The notes under the pieces are model-generated. The model searched no databases, had not been told where the DNA came from, and was given only the letters and a program-made list of their open reading frames with translations. A program made the translations under genes and the position numbers. Of a stretch of 64,000 nt of DNA, positions 26,329 through 37,052 are shown piece after piece. Where the stretch lies: the NCBI GenBank assembly GCA_035515055.1, contig DATJBV010000050.1, positions 1 through 64,000 of the forward strand. Reading direction: 5' to 3'. The first letter of the stretch is position 1. Every line of letters starts with the position of its first letter. Source of the DNA: Pollutimonas sp035515055 (GTDB lineage Bacteria; Pseudomonadota; Gammaproteobacteria; Burkholderiales; Burkholderiaceae_B).

Positions 26329-26887
26329 TCGCATCCCGGTAAACGGGTATCGGCCGTCCTCCCTGAGTTCGCTCGAACCTATCGATGCATCGCCGTTCAA
26401 GCGGCCTTCCAACCCGTTTTTCATCTGGGTCACGATTCTTATCACGTGGCTGATCTCGTTGTTGCCGTGGCGCCTTTGGGAACCGGCACCGGATCTGCTG
26501 TTGCTCGTCATTGTCTTCTGGTGCCTAAACGAACCACGGCGTGTCAACATGCTTGCCGCGTTCATCTTCGGTATTTTCATCGATGTGCACGATGGCGGGC
26601 TATTGGGTGAGCAGGCGCTCGTCTACACATTGGCCGCCTACGGGGCGTTAACATTGCACCGCCGGCTCCAACGCTTCAATGCCGTTGTCCAGGCGGTGCA
26701 CCTGCTGCCGGTCTTCGTGGTGGCGGAAGCGGTGGCGCGTCTGAGCCTGGCGTGGCTGGCAGGTGAATGGACAGGCTGGCAATGGTTATGGTCGGCCCTG
26801 TTCACCGTTGCCCTGTGGCCGCTGGCCGATGTGTTGCTGCATATGCCGCAGCGCCGCCTGGACGAGGGCGACGCCGGGTCGGCCTAG
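26309..26887 (+). CDS. mreD: Rod-shape-determining protein MreD
   Basis: This 192-residue integral membrane protein has about five to six segments (ILITWLISLLPWRLWEPAPD, LLLLVIVFWCL, LAAFIFGIFIDV). The WxxxPDLLLLVIVFW pattern is typical of betaproteobacterial MreD. It overlaps mreC by 20 nt and belongs to the elongasome with MreC and PBP2. Confidence 0.93.
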   Translation: MVRKPNDRIPVNGYRPSSLSSLEPIDASPFKRPSNPFFIWVTILITWLISLLPWRLWEPAPDLLLLVIVFWCLNEPRRVNMLAAFIFGIFIDVHDGGLLGEQALVYTLAAYGALTLHRRLQRFNAVVQAVHLLPVFVVAEAVARLSLAWLAGEWTGWQWLWSALFTVALWPLADVLLHMPQRRLDEGDAGSA

Positions 26888-26909
26888 CTGCTCCAGTCAA
26901 GACGCACGT

Positions 26910-28796
26910 ATGTTCGAATTCAAGAAAACCACGCACAACCAGAAGCGCAAGATACTGATACGCGCCTGGGTGGCCGGCGTATTCGCGCTGCTGTGTTTTT
27001 CCGGCTTGGTGGGCCGCCTTTGGTATTTGCAAGTCGTGCGCTACGAAGGTCTTTCGGCACGTGCCGACCAGAATCGGATCGCGGTTGTACCCATCCCGCC
27101 ACGGCGCGGCGAGATCATGGACCGCAATGGGGTGGTGCTGGCAAGAAACTATCGCGACTACACGCTTTCTGTTGTGCCGGCGAACGTCAAGGGATCCATG
27201 GACGGCATGCTCGATTCCCTTGGACAACTGGTATATCTAAGCCCTTCCGATCGTCGCCGTTTCTACCAGCATATGAACCAGACGGGCCGATACAGCCAAG
27301 TCGTATTGCGTAACAGCGTGAACGAGACCGAGGCGGCCTGGTTCGCCGCGCACTCCTATAAATTTCCAGGGGTGGAACTCAGTGCGCGTTGGGTTCGCGA
27401 GTATCCGCAGGGGGAAGCAGCGGCGCATGTGCTGGGTTATGTGGGCCGCATTTCAGAGGCCGACCTTGCCAATCTTGAAGAACAGGGCCAGTCGGGCAAC
27501 TATCGCGGCAGCAATACGATAGGCAAGAAAGGCATCGAAAAGACATGGGAAGAGGCGTTGCACGGCCGTACCGGCGTTGAAGAGGTGGAAGTGACCGCTA
27601 CAGGGCGCCCTGTGCGGACCCTCAGCCGCATCGACCCGACGCCCGGCGCCAACCTGGTGCTGTCCATCGATATCGGGCTACAAAAAGAGGCCGAAAAGCA
27701 GTTTGAAGGCAAGCGCGGCGCCCTGGTGGCCATCGAGCCCAAGACGGGCGATGTGCTCGCGTTTGTGTCCGCGCCTTCATTCGATCCGAATCTCTTCATA
27801 GACGGCATCGATGTGGAGAACTGGCGCAAGCTCAACGAGTCGCCCGATCATCCCTTGGTGAATCGGCCGCTCTACGGTACCTATCCCATTGGTTCAACAT
27901 ACAAGCCGTTCGTGGGGCTGGCTGCCCTGGAACTAGGCAAGCGCACCGCCACCCAGCGCATTGCCGATCCCGGCTATTTTGAATTCGGCGGGCAGCGTTT
28001 TCGGAATGCGGGCGGCATTGTCTACGGATCCACCGACATGCATCGCGCCATTGTTGTATCGTCGGATACTTACTTCTTTTCGTTGGGTCCTGAGATCGGC
28101 GTCAACGCATTGCACGATTTCAGCAAGCAATTCGGATTTGGCCAGATCACCGGCATCGACCTTGAAGGCGAACGGCGCGGCGTCCTGCCTTCGACTGAAT
28201 GGAAGCGGCAGGCATACAAGAAGCCGGAGCAGCAACGCTGGTACGCGGGCGAAACGGTATCTGTGACGGTGGGGCAAGGCTATAACGCCTTCACCTTGCT
28301 GCAGCTTGCACAGGCAACCGCGGTGTTGGCCAATGATGGGACCTACATGAAACCGCACCTCGTCAGCCTGGTCGAGAATCCTAAAACCGGACAAACCACA
28401 CGAACCGTGACCGAGCCGTCATACACCATACCGTTGAAGGCGGAGAACCTCGACGTGATCCGTAACGCAATGACAGACGTGATCCGCAAAGGCACAGCGC
28501 GCCGGGCATTTTTGCAGGCACCGTACCAGGCGGCCGGCAAGACGGGAACGGCACAGGTCTATAGCCTGAAAGGAGCCAAGTACAGCGCGGCGATCCAGGA
28601 ACGGCTGCGGGACCACGCCTTATTCATGGCGTATGCGCCCGTGGACGATCCGCGGATCGCAGTCGCGCTTATCGTCGAGAATGGTGGGTGGGGTTCGACG
28701 GTGGCGGCGCCGGTGGCACGCACGGTATTCGACTATTGGCTGGCGCCCGCGCGCATGGCCGCTGATACCGGCCGCGTATCGGGAAAGACGCCATGA
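26910..28796 (+). CDS. mrdA: Penicillin-binding protein 2 (elongation transpeptidase)
   Basis: ATG 26910 gives 628 residues; the longer frame upstream lies inside mreD. A cytoplasmic tail and membrane helix (about 20-42) precede the dimerisation/pedestal domain (PRRGEIMDRNGVVLARNYRDY). The transpeptidase domain holds nucleophile Ser329 in GSTYK, SSDTYF (SxN-type motif) and KTGTAQ. It cross-links lateral-wall peptidoglycan together with RodA, whose gene overlaps its stop by 4 nt. It is a beta-lactam (mecillinam-class) target. Confidence 0.96.
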   Translation: MFEFKKTTHNQKRKILIRAWVAGVFALLCFSGLVGRLWYLQVVRYEGLSARADQNRIAVVPIPPRRGEIMDRNGVVLARNYRDYTLSVVPANVKGSMDGMLDSLGQLVYLSPSDRRRFYQHMNQTGRYSQVVLRNSVNETEAAWFAAHSYKFPGVELSARWVREYPQGEAAAHVLGYVGRISEADLANLEEQGQSGNYRGSNTIGKKGIEKTWEEALHGRTGVEEVEVTATGRPVRTLSRIDPTPGANLVLSIDIGLQKEAEKQFEGKRGALVAIEPKTGDVLAFVSAPSFDPNLFIDGIDVENWRKLNESPDHPLVNRPLYGTYPIGSTYKPFVGLAALELGKRTATQRIADPGYFEFGGQRFRNAGGIVYGSTDMHRAIVVSSDTYFFSLGPEIGVNALHDFSKQFGFGQITGIDLEGERRGVLPSTEWKRQAYKKPEQQRWYAGETVSVTVGQGYNAFTLLQLAQATAVLANDGTYMKPHLVSLVENPKTGQTTRTVTEPSYTIPLKAENLDVIRNAMTDVIRKGTARRAFLQAPYQAAGKTGTAQVYSLKGAKYSAAIQERLRDHALFMAYAPVDDPRIAVALIVENGGWGSTVAAPVARTVFDYWLAPARMAADTGRVSGKTP

Positions 28797-29922
28797 TCCA
28801 AATCCTGCGCAAGGCGATCAAGCTCCTGACGGTTTTCGACTGGCCGCTGCTGGCGTTGTTGGTGATCATGGCGATACTTGGCATGACCGTCATGCATTCC
28901 GCCGTGGGCGGCACCGATTGGCGTTTTGCCGACCAGCTGCGCAACTTTCTAATTGCATTCGCATTCATGTGGGGCGCGGCAATGATGCCGCCTCCTTTGC
29001 TGATGCGGCTCGCTCCTTATTTCTACGTGATCGGCGTCGTGCTGCTGTTAGGCGTAGAGTTCTTTGGGGAGACCAGCAAAGGCGCCACTCGCTGGTTGGA
29101 TCTTGGCGTGGCAAGAATTCAGCCTTCCGAAATGTTGAAGATTTCCGTTCCGCTGATGCTGGCCTGGTACTTTCACCGGAACCAGGGAAGCCTGCGGGTG
29201 CTGGATTTCGTTGTGGCGGCCATCTTGTTGATCGTGCCGTTCTCGCTCATCGTGATGCAACCCGACCTGGGCACCGCCTTATTGGTTTTCGTCTCGGGCT
29301 TTTGCGTCATTTATTTCGGCGGCCTCTCGTTCAAGCTCCTATTGCCGGTCGTGGTGATCATCGCCGCCGGCCTGGGCGCACTGGTATATTCTGAAGACCA
29401 GATCTGCCAGCCCGACGTCGACTGGGTCGTGCTGCACGAGTACCAGAAGTATCGCGTGTGCACCTTGCTGGACCCCAGCTCCGACCCGCTCGGGAAGGGG
29501 TTTCATACCATACAGTCCATGATCGCCGTCGGTTCGGGTGGCGTTTACGGCAAGGGATATATGCTGGGAACGCAATCGCATCTGGACTTCATTCCAGAGC
29601 GCACGACGGATTTCATTTTCGCCGTTTATGCCGAGGAGTTCGGCTTGTATGGCGGCATCATGCTATTGGTGTTGTATGCCTTGCTGATAGTCAGGGGCCT
29701 CGCCATTGCCGCTCGCGCGCATACCCAGTTCGGCCGGCTGATGGCCGGATCCATGGCCATGATGTTCTTCGTCTATGTATTCGTGAACGTCGGCATGGTA
29801 ACGGGCATACTCCCTGTCGTGGGCGTGCCGTTGCCATTCATGAGCTATGGCGGAACCGCGTTGCTGACGCTAGGAGTGGCCTCGGGCATCATGATGAGCA
29901 TTAGCCGTTATCGACCTGTGCG

Positions 29923-29929
<7 letters not shown>
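28793..29929 (+). CDS. rodA: Rod-shape peptidoglycan glycosyltransferase RodA
   Basis: This 378-residue SEDS-family membrane protein has about ten segments. It polymerises glycan strands for lateral-wall growth with PBP2. Typical motifs are GATRWLDLGVARIQPSEMLK, MQPDLGTALL, GSGGVYGKGYMLGTQSHLDFIPERTTDFIFA and the final GVPLPFMSYGGTALL. ATG 28793 overlaps the mrdA stop. Its last 7 bases overlap convergent mutY. Confidence 0.96.
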
Positions 29930-31004
<1,075 letters not shown>

Positions 31005-31005
<1 letters not shown>

Positions 31006-31913
31006 TAGAAGCGTGTATTGCGGGTAACGGACCAGCGGGCCGAAAGCGCGGCCAGTATGGCAACGAAAACGATGGCCAGCACTAAATTGAGGGCATCGGG
31101 CAATCGCAGGACGACTTGGGTCCCGTAGCTGTTGGCCAGCTTGGCCAAGGCGGTGTTCAGCGGGTTGAGCGCAAGGGCCGCCAACGCAATTGCCACGACG
31201 CTTGCCACCACACCAGTGAGGGCGCCCAAATACAGGAATGGCCGCCGCACAAATGATTCGGTGGCGCCCACAAGCCTGGCCACGGCTATCTCTTCACGCT
31301 GGGTTAGCGCCTGCATGCGCACCGTATTGAACACCGTAGCCAATACAACCAGCGCCACGCCCGTAGCGAGAAACCACAGGCCGATCTGCACGAAGCCAAG
31401 AATTGCCTCCAGGCGCCTGACCCATTCGCTGTCCAGTTGCACGGCATCGACGTAATCGAGCTTTCGCCATTCAGTTGCCAGCGCGTTGGCGCGCTGGGCC
31501 AGGTCGGGCGACTCGGCAAGCGTGACGACCACGGCGTCGGGCAGGGGATTGTCGGTAAGGACGGAAAGCGCGTCGCCCCATGAAGGATTGGCTTTAAGCG
31601 TCTTCAGGGCGTCGTCCTTGGGAACCACGCGCATCGACTGGATTTGTTCGCCATGCTTTTCGGCCAGATGAACGGTGAGCCTCGCAGTCTTGTCGGTGCC
31701 GGCGCCCGGTTGCAGGAAAAGAGTGGCTTCGGGCGAGACCGGAATTTGACGGACGACCGGCTGCGCCGAAACCAGCACCGATGCCGCCACGATGGGTATG
31801 GCAAGCGTAAGGCTGATGACGATAATGTTGGATAGGGATGAAAATGGTTGCGACCACAGGCGGCGCAGCGCCACCATGACGGCATAGCGGTGTTGTCGTA
31901 GCCAGCGGCTCAT
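31005..31913 (-). CDS. ftsX: Cell-division ABC transporter-like permease FtsX
   Basis: The protein has 302 residues: four membrane segments with a large periplasmic loop (about 45-170) between the first two. The FtsX pattern is seen in LWSQPFSSLSNIIVISLTLAI and the cytoplasmic loop VFNTVRMQALTQREEIAVARLVGATESFVRRPFL. With FtsE it couples ATP hydrolysis in the divisome to amidase activation by an EnvC-type factor. The start overlaps the ftsE stop by 4 nt. Confidence 0.94.
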
Positions 31914-32581
31914 TCTGCGATTCCTGGTATGTCGGTGAAGCGCCCGGGCGTCAGGCGCAGCGTCCGGGACGCATAGCTTGCCATAAGCGCCTGGTCATGC
32001 GATGCGATAAGGGTGGTGACGCCCACGCGATTGAAGTCGCGAAAGACCTTCATGATGCGATGCGCGCTTTCCTGGTCGAGGTTGGCGGTGGGTTCGTCGG
32101 CAATGAGGATGGCAGGCCGGTTCACAATAGCGCGCGCGATCGCCAGGCGCTGCTGTTCACCGCCCGACATCTCGATGGGATTCAAGTCTTCCTTGCCCGA
32201 CAAGCCGACTTTGTCCATGGCCGCCCGCGCCCGGGTGCCCGCCAGGCGGCTTTCAAGTCCAGCCACGGCAAGAGGCAATAGGACGTTGCTGATGGCATTG
32301 CGGTCGTAAAGCAGATGCGTGTCTTGAAGAATGACGCCTACCGCGCGCCGCAGATAGGGACGCGCGCTTGCCGGCATTCGGTCGATGCGGTGCCCGTTGA
32401 CGTGCACGGCGCCGCGGCTGGGCGGTTCGAGCCCGCCGATGAGTTTCAGCAGGGTGGATTTGCCCGCGCCCGACGGCCCCGAGACAAATATGAATTCGCC
32501 GGGCTGTATTAGAAAATTGACGTCGGCCAGGATATTGCGCCCTCGGCCGTACGATTTGAAGACGTGCTTGAATTCGATCAT
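31910..32581 (-). CDS. ftsE: Cell-division ATP-binding protein FtsE
   Basis: ATG 32581 gives 223 residues starting MIEFKHVFKSYGRGRN, the usual FtsE N-terminus; the in-frame start at 32656 adds unrelated sequence. ABC motifs are all present: Walker A GPSGAGKST, Q-loop VILQDTHLL, signature MSGGEQQRLAIARA, Walker B ILIADEPTANLD and H-loop IASHDQ. It pairs with FtsX. Confidence 0.95.
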   Translation of the reverse strand: MIEFKHVFKSYGRGRNILADVNFLIQPGEFIFVSGPSGAGKSTLLKLIGGLEPPSRGAVHVNGHRIDRMPASARPYLRRAVGVILQDTHLLYDRNAISNVLLPLAVAGLESRLAGTRARAAMDKVGLSGKEDLNPIEMSGGEQQRLAIARAIVNRPAILIADEPTANLDQESAHRIMKVFRDFNRVGVTTLIASHDQALMASYASRTLRLTPGRFTDIPGIAE

Positions 32582-32754
32582 AAAGAGTTGATTCTTGAAT
32601 CCGGATAGTGTGGCCGAGTGAATGTAAGCGCCCGTTTCACAAGGGATATCCCTCATTTTTTTCGTGGTATTCAGCAGCTACGATCGGAGCGCTGACGGCG
32701 CAATAACGATTGTATGCCGTGTTCATCATCGGGAACCAACCGAAAGGGCCATCC

Positions 32755-33771
32755 ATGAAATTAATCAAAGCAGCCGCGTTAGGCGCATCGCTATTGTTTG
32801 TTGCGGCAACATCGAACGCCGGCGAAACCTTAGATGCGGTAAAGAAAAAAGGCTTTGTGCAATGCGGGGTTTCAACCGGCATACCGGGCTTCTCCATCGC
32901 CGACAGCAAAGGCCAATGGACCGGCATCGACGTCGATTTGTGCAAGGCCATCGCGGCCATGGTATTTGGCGATGCAACCAAGTTCAAGGCAACGCCGCTC
33001 ACCACACAGCAACGGTTCACCGCCTTGCAGTCCGGCGAGATCGACGTACTGACGCGCAACACGACGGCAACGCTCACGCGCGATACGACGCTGGGCTTGC
33101 TTAGCGCGGGCACCAACTACTACGATAGCCAAGGCATCATGGTCAAGACAAGTCTTGGCGTGAAAAGCGCCAAGGAACTGGGCGGCGCGGCAGTGTGCGT
33201 GCAGCCGGGCACGACCACCGAACTGAACCTGGCCGACTGGTTCCGGGCGAACAAGCTGGAATTCAAGCCGGTCGTCATCAACAATCCTGAAGAAGCCATG
33301 CGTTCATACTCGGCCGGCCGCTGCGACGCCTTTACGACCGACAAGTCCGGGCTTGCCACCATGCGCTCCACTCTTGCCAATCCGCAAGAACACCAGATCC
33401 TTCCGGAAGACTTCTCGAAAGAGCCGCTGGGGCCCCTGGTGCGTCAGGGTGACGACGCGTGGTTCACGGTCGTGCGCTGGACATTGAACGCCATGCTCGA
33501 AGCCGAAGAATACGGCGTCAGTTCCACCACGGTCGACGAAATGGCTAAAAGCACCAATCCAACCATCCAGCGCATGCTGGGCGTCACGGGGGAAATGGGC
33601 AAGGGCCTGGGTATCGACAACAAATGGATCTACAACATCGTCAAGCAAGTGGGCAACTACGGAGAAAGCTTCGAACGCAACATAGGCGTCAATACACCCA
33701 TGAAGCTCGAGCGCGGGCTGAACGCGCAGTGGCGTGACGGCGGCTTGATGTACGGCTGGCCTATCCGTTAA
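32755..33771 (+). CDS. aapJ: General L-amino-acid ABC transporter, substrate-binding protein
   Basis: ATG 32755 gives 338 residues with a signal peptide (about 1-22, ending SNA|GE) and GAAAGGG upstream. The type II periplasmic binding fold has the AapJ-like VKKKGFVQCGVSTGIPGFS, GIDVDLCKAIAAMVFGD, RFTALQSGEIDVLTRNTT, GAAVCVQPGTTTELNLADW and the ending MYGWPIR. It captures a broad set of L-amino acids in the periplasm for AapQMP. It heads the operon, with a strong stem-loop before aapQ. Confidence 0.93.
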   Translation: MKLIKAAALGASLLFVAATSNAGETLDAVKKKGFVQCGVSTGIPGFSIADSKGQWTGIDVDLCKAIAAMVFGDATKFKATPLTTQQRFTALQSGEIDVLTRNTTATLTRDTTLGLLSAGTNYYDSQGIMVKTSLGVKSAKELGGAAVCVQPGTTTELNLADWFRANKLEFKPVVINNPEEAMRSYSAGRCDAFTTDKSGLATMRSTLANPQEHQILPEDFSKEPLGPLVRQGDDAWFTVVRWTLNAMLEAEEYGVSSTTVDEMAKSTNPTIQRMLGVTGEMGKGLGIDNKWIYNIVKQVGNYGESFERNIGVNTPMKLERGLNAQWRDGGLMYGWPIR

Positions 33772-33796
33772 TCAATCGGTATGGCTTTATAGTATG

Positions 33797-33821
33797 GGGC
33801 CGGGTGGTTTTCACCCGGCCC
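33797..33821 (+). other. Perfect stem-loop between aapJ and aapQ
   Basis: GGGCCGGGTG (33797-33806) and CACCCGGCCC (33812-33821) form a perfect 10-bp stem with a 5-base loop, followed by CGCGCAAAAC rather than a T-run. Such elements often protect the binding-protein part of the mRNA or cause partial termination, so that binding protein exceeds permease. Confidence 0.75.
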
Positions 33822-33869
33822 GCGCAAAACGGGAGCGCCGCGTCAGGACTCTCTAACGGTTTCATCCCT

Positions 33870-35054
33870 ATGACGAAAAACACAGCAGTGCCGCGCGGCC
33901 CCAGACGACGCTTGTCGTGGAACGATCCCGGCATGCGCTCGCTTGTTTACCAAGTCCTTATTTTGGGCATTGTCGGCTGCGGCGTTTGGTACCTTGTATC
34001 TAACACCTTGAACAACCTTGCGGTCCGGAATATTTCCACGGGATTCGATTTTCTTCGCCGAGAGGCCGGATTTGCGATCGGCGAATCCATGGTTGACTAC
34101 GCGCCCGCCGACACCTACGGCCGCGCGATCTGGGTAGGCCTGATCAATACGCTGCGCGTATCCGTCATCGGCATTATCGCCGCAACAGTATTCGGTACGC
34201 TGCTTGGTATCGCCAGGCTATCCAAGAATTGGCTGTTGTCGCGCGTTGCCAGCACCTATATCGAGGTTATGCGCAACATCCCCTTGTTGCTGCAGTTATT
34301 TTTTTGGTACGCCATCATTACCGAGAGCATGCCAGGTCCGCGCCAGGCCCTGAATCCAGTGGCCGGCGTGTTCATTTCCAACCGCGGGCTTAAGCTTCCG
34401 TCATTGCAAGGCGGGGCGCTGGACTGGATGCTGGCCGGCTTGGCGGTGGCCATTGTCATTACCGTTGTCATTGCGCATTGGGCCAAGAAACGCCAAGAGG
34501 CAACCGGCGCCATATTTCCCCTTGGCCGTGTGGCCCTGGCGCTTATCGTGGCCTTGCCGCTGGCTGGTTGGCTGGCAAGCGGCGCAACGCTTACGATCGA
34601 ATTCCCGACGCTCACGGGTTTCAACTTCACCGGCGGCATTTCCATGTCGCCTGAATTTACCGCTCTGCTGGCGGGGCTCATCCTTTATACCTCCGCCTTT
34701 GTGGCCGAGGTCGTGCGCTCAGGCATACAGTCGGTGAACCGGGGCCAATGGGAAGCGGCGGAGGCTATCGGCCTGTCCAGGGCGCGCGTTCTGCGCCTCG
34801 TCGTCCTGCCTCAGGCGTTGCGCGTCATTGTTCCCCCCATGACAAGCCAATACTTGAACCTGACCAAGAACAGTTCGCTGGCGGTGGCCATTGGCTACCC
34901 GGACATTGTGTCCATCGTCAATACCACACTGAACCAGACGGGGCAGGCCATTGAAGGCATCCTGATCATCATGGCAGCCTATCTTACGGTCAGCCTGTCC
35001 ATTTCCATTTTCATGAATTGGTACAACAAGCGTATTGCGCTGGTGGAGCGCTGA
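33870..35054 (+). CDS. aapQ: General L-amino-acid ABC transporter, permease subunit AapQ
   Basis: ATG 33870 gives 394 residues; the in-frame start at 33804 would cover the stem-loop region and is less likely. About eight membrane segments are seen, with the HisM-type inner domain (GLINTLRVSVIGIIAATVFG) and the EAA loop EAAEAIGLSRARVLRLVVLPQALRVIVPP that contacts the ATPase. The large insert after the fourth segment is usual for AapQ. It overlaps aapM (ATGA). Confidence 0.92.
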   Translation: MTKNTAVPRGPRRRLSWNDPGMRSLVYQVLILGIVGCGVWYLVSNTLNNLAVRNISTGFDFLRREAGFAIGESMVDYAPADTYGRAIWVGLINTLRVSVIGIIAATVFGTLLGIARLSKNWLLSRVASTYIEVMRNIPLLLQLFFWYAIITESMPGPRQALNPVAGVFISNRGLKLPSLQGGALDWMLAGLAVAIVITVVIAHWAKKRQEATGAIFPLGRVALALIVALPLAGWLASGATLTIEFPTLTGFNFTGGISMSPEFTALLAGLILYTSAFVAEVVRSGIQSVNRGQWEAAEAIGLSRARVLRLVVLPQALRVIVPPMTSQYLNLTKNSSLAVAIGYPDIVSIVNTTLNQTGQAIEGILIIMAAYLTVSLSISIFMNWYNKRIALVER

Positions 35055-36151
35055 TGGCCATTCATGCGACAACCGAATCCGAACTGCCCCCGCCTGTCAG
35101 CCACCGGGGAATCGTGGCTTGGGCGCGTGCCGGTCTCTTCTCGTCGCCCGCGAATACGCTACTGACGGTGCTGGTGATCTGGCTGTTGCTGATGGTCATT
35201 CCGGCCATGGTGGAATGGCTGTTCATACGGGCCAATTTTAGCGCCACAAACGCCCAGGAATGCCGTGCATCGGGCGGCGCATGCTGGGCATTCATTGCCG
35301 AGAAACACCGGCTCATTTTATTCGGCATTTATCCATACGACGAGCAATGGCGCCCTTTGCTGGCCACATTCGTTCTTATCGGCGTTATCGTCTGTAGTTG
35401 TGTGCGGTGGTTCTGGAAGCCATGGCTAGGTTTGTTGTGGGCGGCAAGCTTGTGCATCGTCGCCGTACTGATGTGGGGCGGCGTGCTGGGCATGAGCTAC
35501 GTCGAAAACGACCGCTGGGGCGGCTTGCCGCTTACGCTCATACTAGCTACCTTCGGTATTGCCTTCGCTTTTCCATTTGGCTTGCTGCTGGCGTTGGGGC
35601 GCCGCTCGAACATGCCGGCCGTCAAGGCCTTGTGCATTATCTATATAGAGCTGATCCGCGGTGTACCTTTAATCAGCCTGCTGTTCATGTCGTCGGTCAT
35701 GTTGCCCTTGTTCCTGCCTGAAGGCTTTAGTATCGACAAATTACTGCGGGCGCAGATCGCCATCATTCTGTTCGCGGCGGCCTATATCGCGGAAACCGTG
35801 CGCGGCGGCCTGCAAGCTATCCCGAATGGGCAATACGAGGGCGCGGAGTCGTTAGGCCTGAGCTACTGGCGGATGATGCGTAAAATCATCCTGCCGCAAG
35901 CCCTTAAGGTGGTGATCCCGCCGCTAGTTGGAATATTCATTTCCTTGTTCAAAGACACATCACTTGTCGTGATTATCGGCATATTCGACTTGACCCAGGC
36001 GGCCAAGACAGCGGTGGCCGATGCGGCGTGGCGGGGGTTTAGCGCCGAAGCCTATCTGTTCATTGCCTTCATTTACTTCATCTTCTGCTTTTCGATTTCT
36101 CGCTACAGCCAGTCGCTGGAAAAAAGACTGGCAACAGGCTACCAGCGATGA
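35054..36151 (+). CDS. aapM: General L-amino-acid ABC transporter, permease subunit AapM
   Basis: ATG 35054 overlaps the aapQ stop and gives 365 residues. The permease has about eight membrane segments, with PLTLILATFGIAFAFPFG, the family stretch CIIYIELIRGVPLISLLF and the EAA loop EGAESLGLSYWRMMRKIILPQALKVVIPP. It forms the heteromeric channel with AapQ. Confidence 0.93.
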   Translation: MAIHATTESELPPPVSHRGIVAWARAGLFSSPANTLLTVLVIWLLLMVIPAMVEWLFIRANFSATNAQECRASGGACWAFIAEKHRLILFGIYPYDEQWRPLLATFVLIGVIVCSCVRWFWKPWLGLLWAASLCIVAVLMWGGVLGMSYVENDRWGGLPLTLILATFGIAFAFPFGLLLALGRRSNMPAVKALCIIYIELIRGVPLISLLFMSSVMLPLFLPEGFSIDKLLRAQIAIILFAAAYIAETVRGGLQAIPNGQYEGAESLGLSYWRMMRKIILPQALKVVIPPLVGIFISLFKDTSLVVIIGIFDLTQAAKTAVADAAWRGFSAEAYLFIAFIYFIFCFSISRYSQSLEKRLATGYQR

Positions 36152-36204
36152 TCGCCGCCGCGCGCGAGTCGGAGCTGGCGCCGATACCTACCGGGAGTAC
36201 AGAC

Positions 36205-36945
36205 ATGGCCGAGGCCATCATCCGCCTGCAGAACGTCAACAAGTGGTTTGGCGAGTTTCATGTATTGCGTAACATTAACCTGGACGTCGCGGCGGGCGAA
36301 CGCATCGTAATCTGCGGTCCCTCGGGATCGGGGAAATCCACCCTTATCCGGTGCATCAATCGCCTGGAGGAGCATCAGCAGGGCAGTGTGATCGTGGATG
36401 GCACCGAGCTCACGAACGACTTAAAACAGATTGAAGCCATCAGGCGCGATGTCGGGATGGTGTTCCAACACTTTAATTTGTTTCCGCATCTTACGGTGCT
36501 CGAGAACTTGACCCTTGGGCCTATCTGGGTTTTGAAGCGTTCGAAGGCCGAAGCCGAGGCGGCGGCCATGAAGTATCTGGAACGTGTACGTATTCCCGAT
36601 CAAGCGGCCAAATATCCGGGGCAGTTGTCCGGCGGCCAGCAGCAACGCGTGGCCATCGCGCGGTCATTGTGCATGAGTCCCAAGATCATGTTGTTCGACG
36701 AGCCAACGTCCGCGCTCGACCCGGAGATGGTGAAAGAGGTGCTGGACGTCATGGTCGGCCTGGCCGAAGAAAGCGGCATGACCATGTTATGTGTGACCCA
36801 CGAAATGGGCTTTGCGCGCAAGGTCGCAGATCGCGTCATTTTTATGGACGAAGGCCAAATCGTTGAAGAGAATTCGCCGGACGCTTTCTTCGATAGCCCG
36901 CAAAGCGAACGGACTCGTTTATTCCTTAGTCAAATTTTGCATTAA
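36205..36945 (+). CDS. aapP: General L-amino-acid ABC transporter, ATP-binding subunit AapP
   Basis: ATG 36205 has GGGAG 7 nt upstream and gives 246 residues; ATG 36148, which overlaps the aapM stop, would add 19 residues and cannot be excluded. Walker A GPSGSGKST, Q-loop VFQHFNLFPH, signature LSGGQQQRVAIARSL, Walker B IMLFDEPTSALDPEM and H-loop VTHEMGFA are intact, in the polar-amino-acid (GlnQ/HisP) subfamily. It is the last gene of aapJQMP. Confidence 0.94.
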   Translation: MAEAIIRLQNVNKWFGEFHVLRNINLDVAAGERIVICGPSGSGKSTLIRCINRLEEHQQGSVIVDGTELTNDLKQIEAIRRDVGMVFQHFNLFPHLTVLENLTLGPIWVLKRSKAEAEAAAMKYLERVRIPDQAAKYPGQLSGGQQQRVAIARSLCMSPKIMLFDEPTSALDPEMVKEVLDVMVGLAEESGMTMLCVTHEMGFARKVADRVIFMDEGQIVEENSPDAFFDSPQSERTRLFLSQILH

Positions 36946-37052
36946 CGCAAGACATACTTACCGAACCAAAATGTAACAACTCTCCGTGGTCGTGCTTGCT
37001 AGCATGAGCCCAGCGGCGAAAGCTTGCTTACCTACGGGATAAGGAGAACTGA

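Noticed and set aside
26763..26909. Longer PBP2 N-terminus
   Set aside because: The codons lie inside mreD and give a Cys/Arg-rich stretch unlike any PBP2; ATG 26910 gives the normal start.
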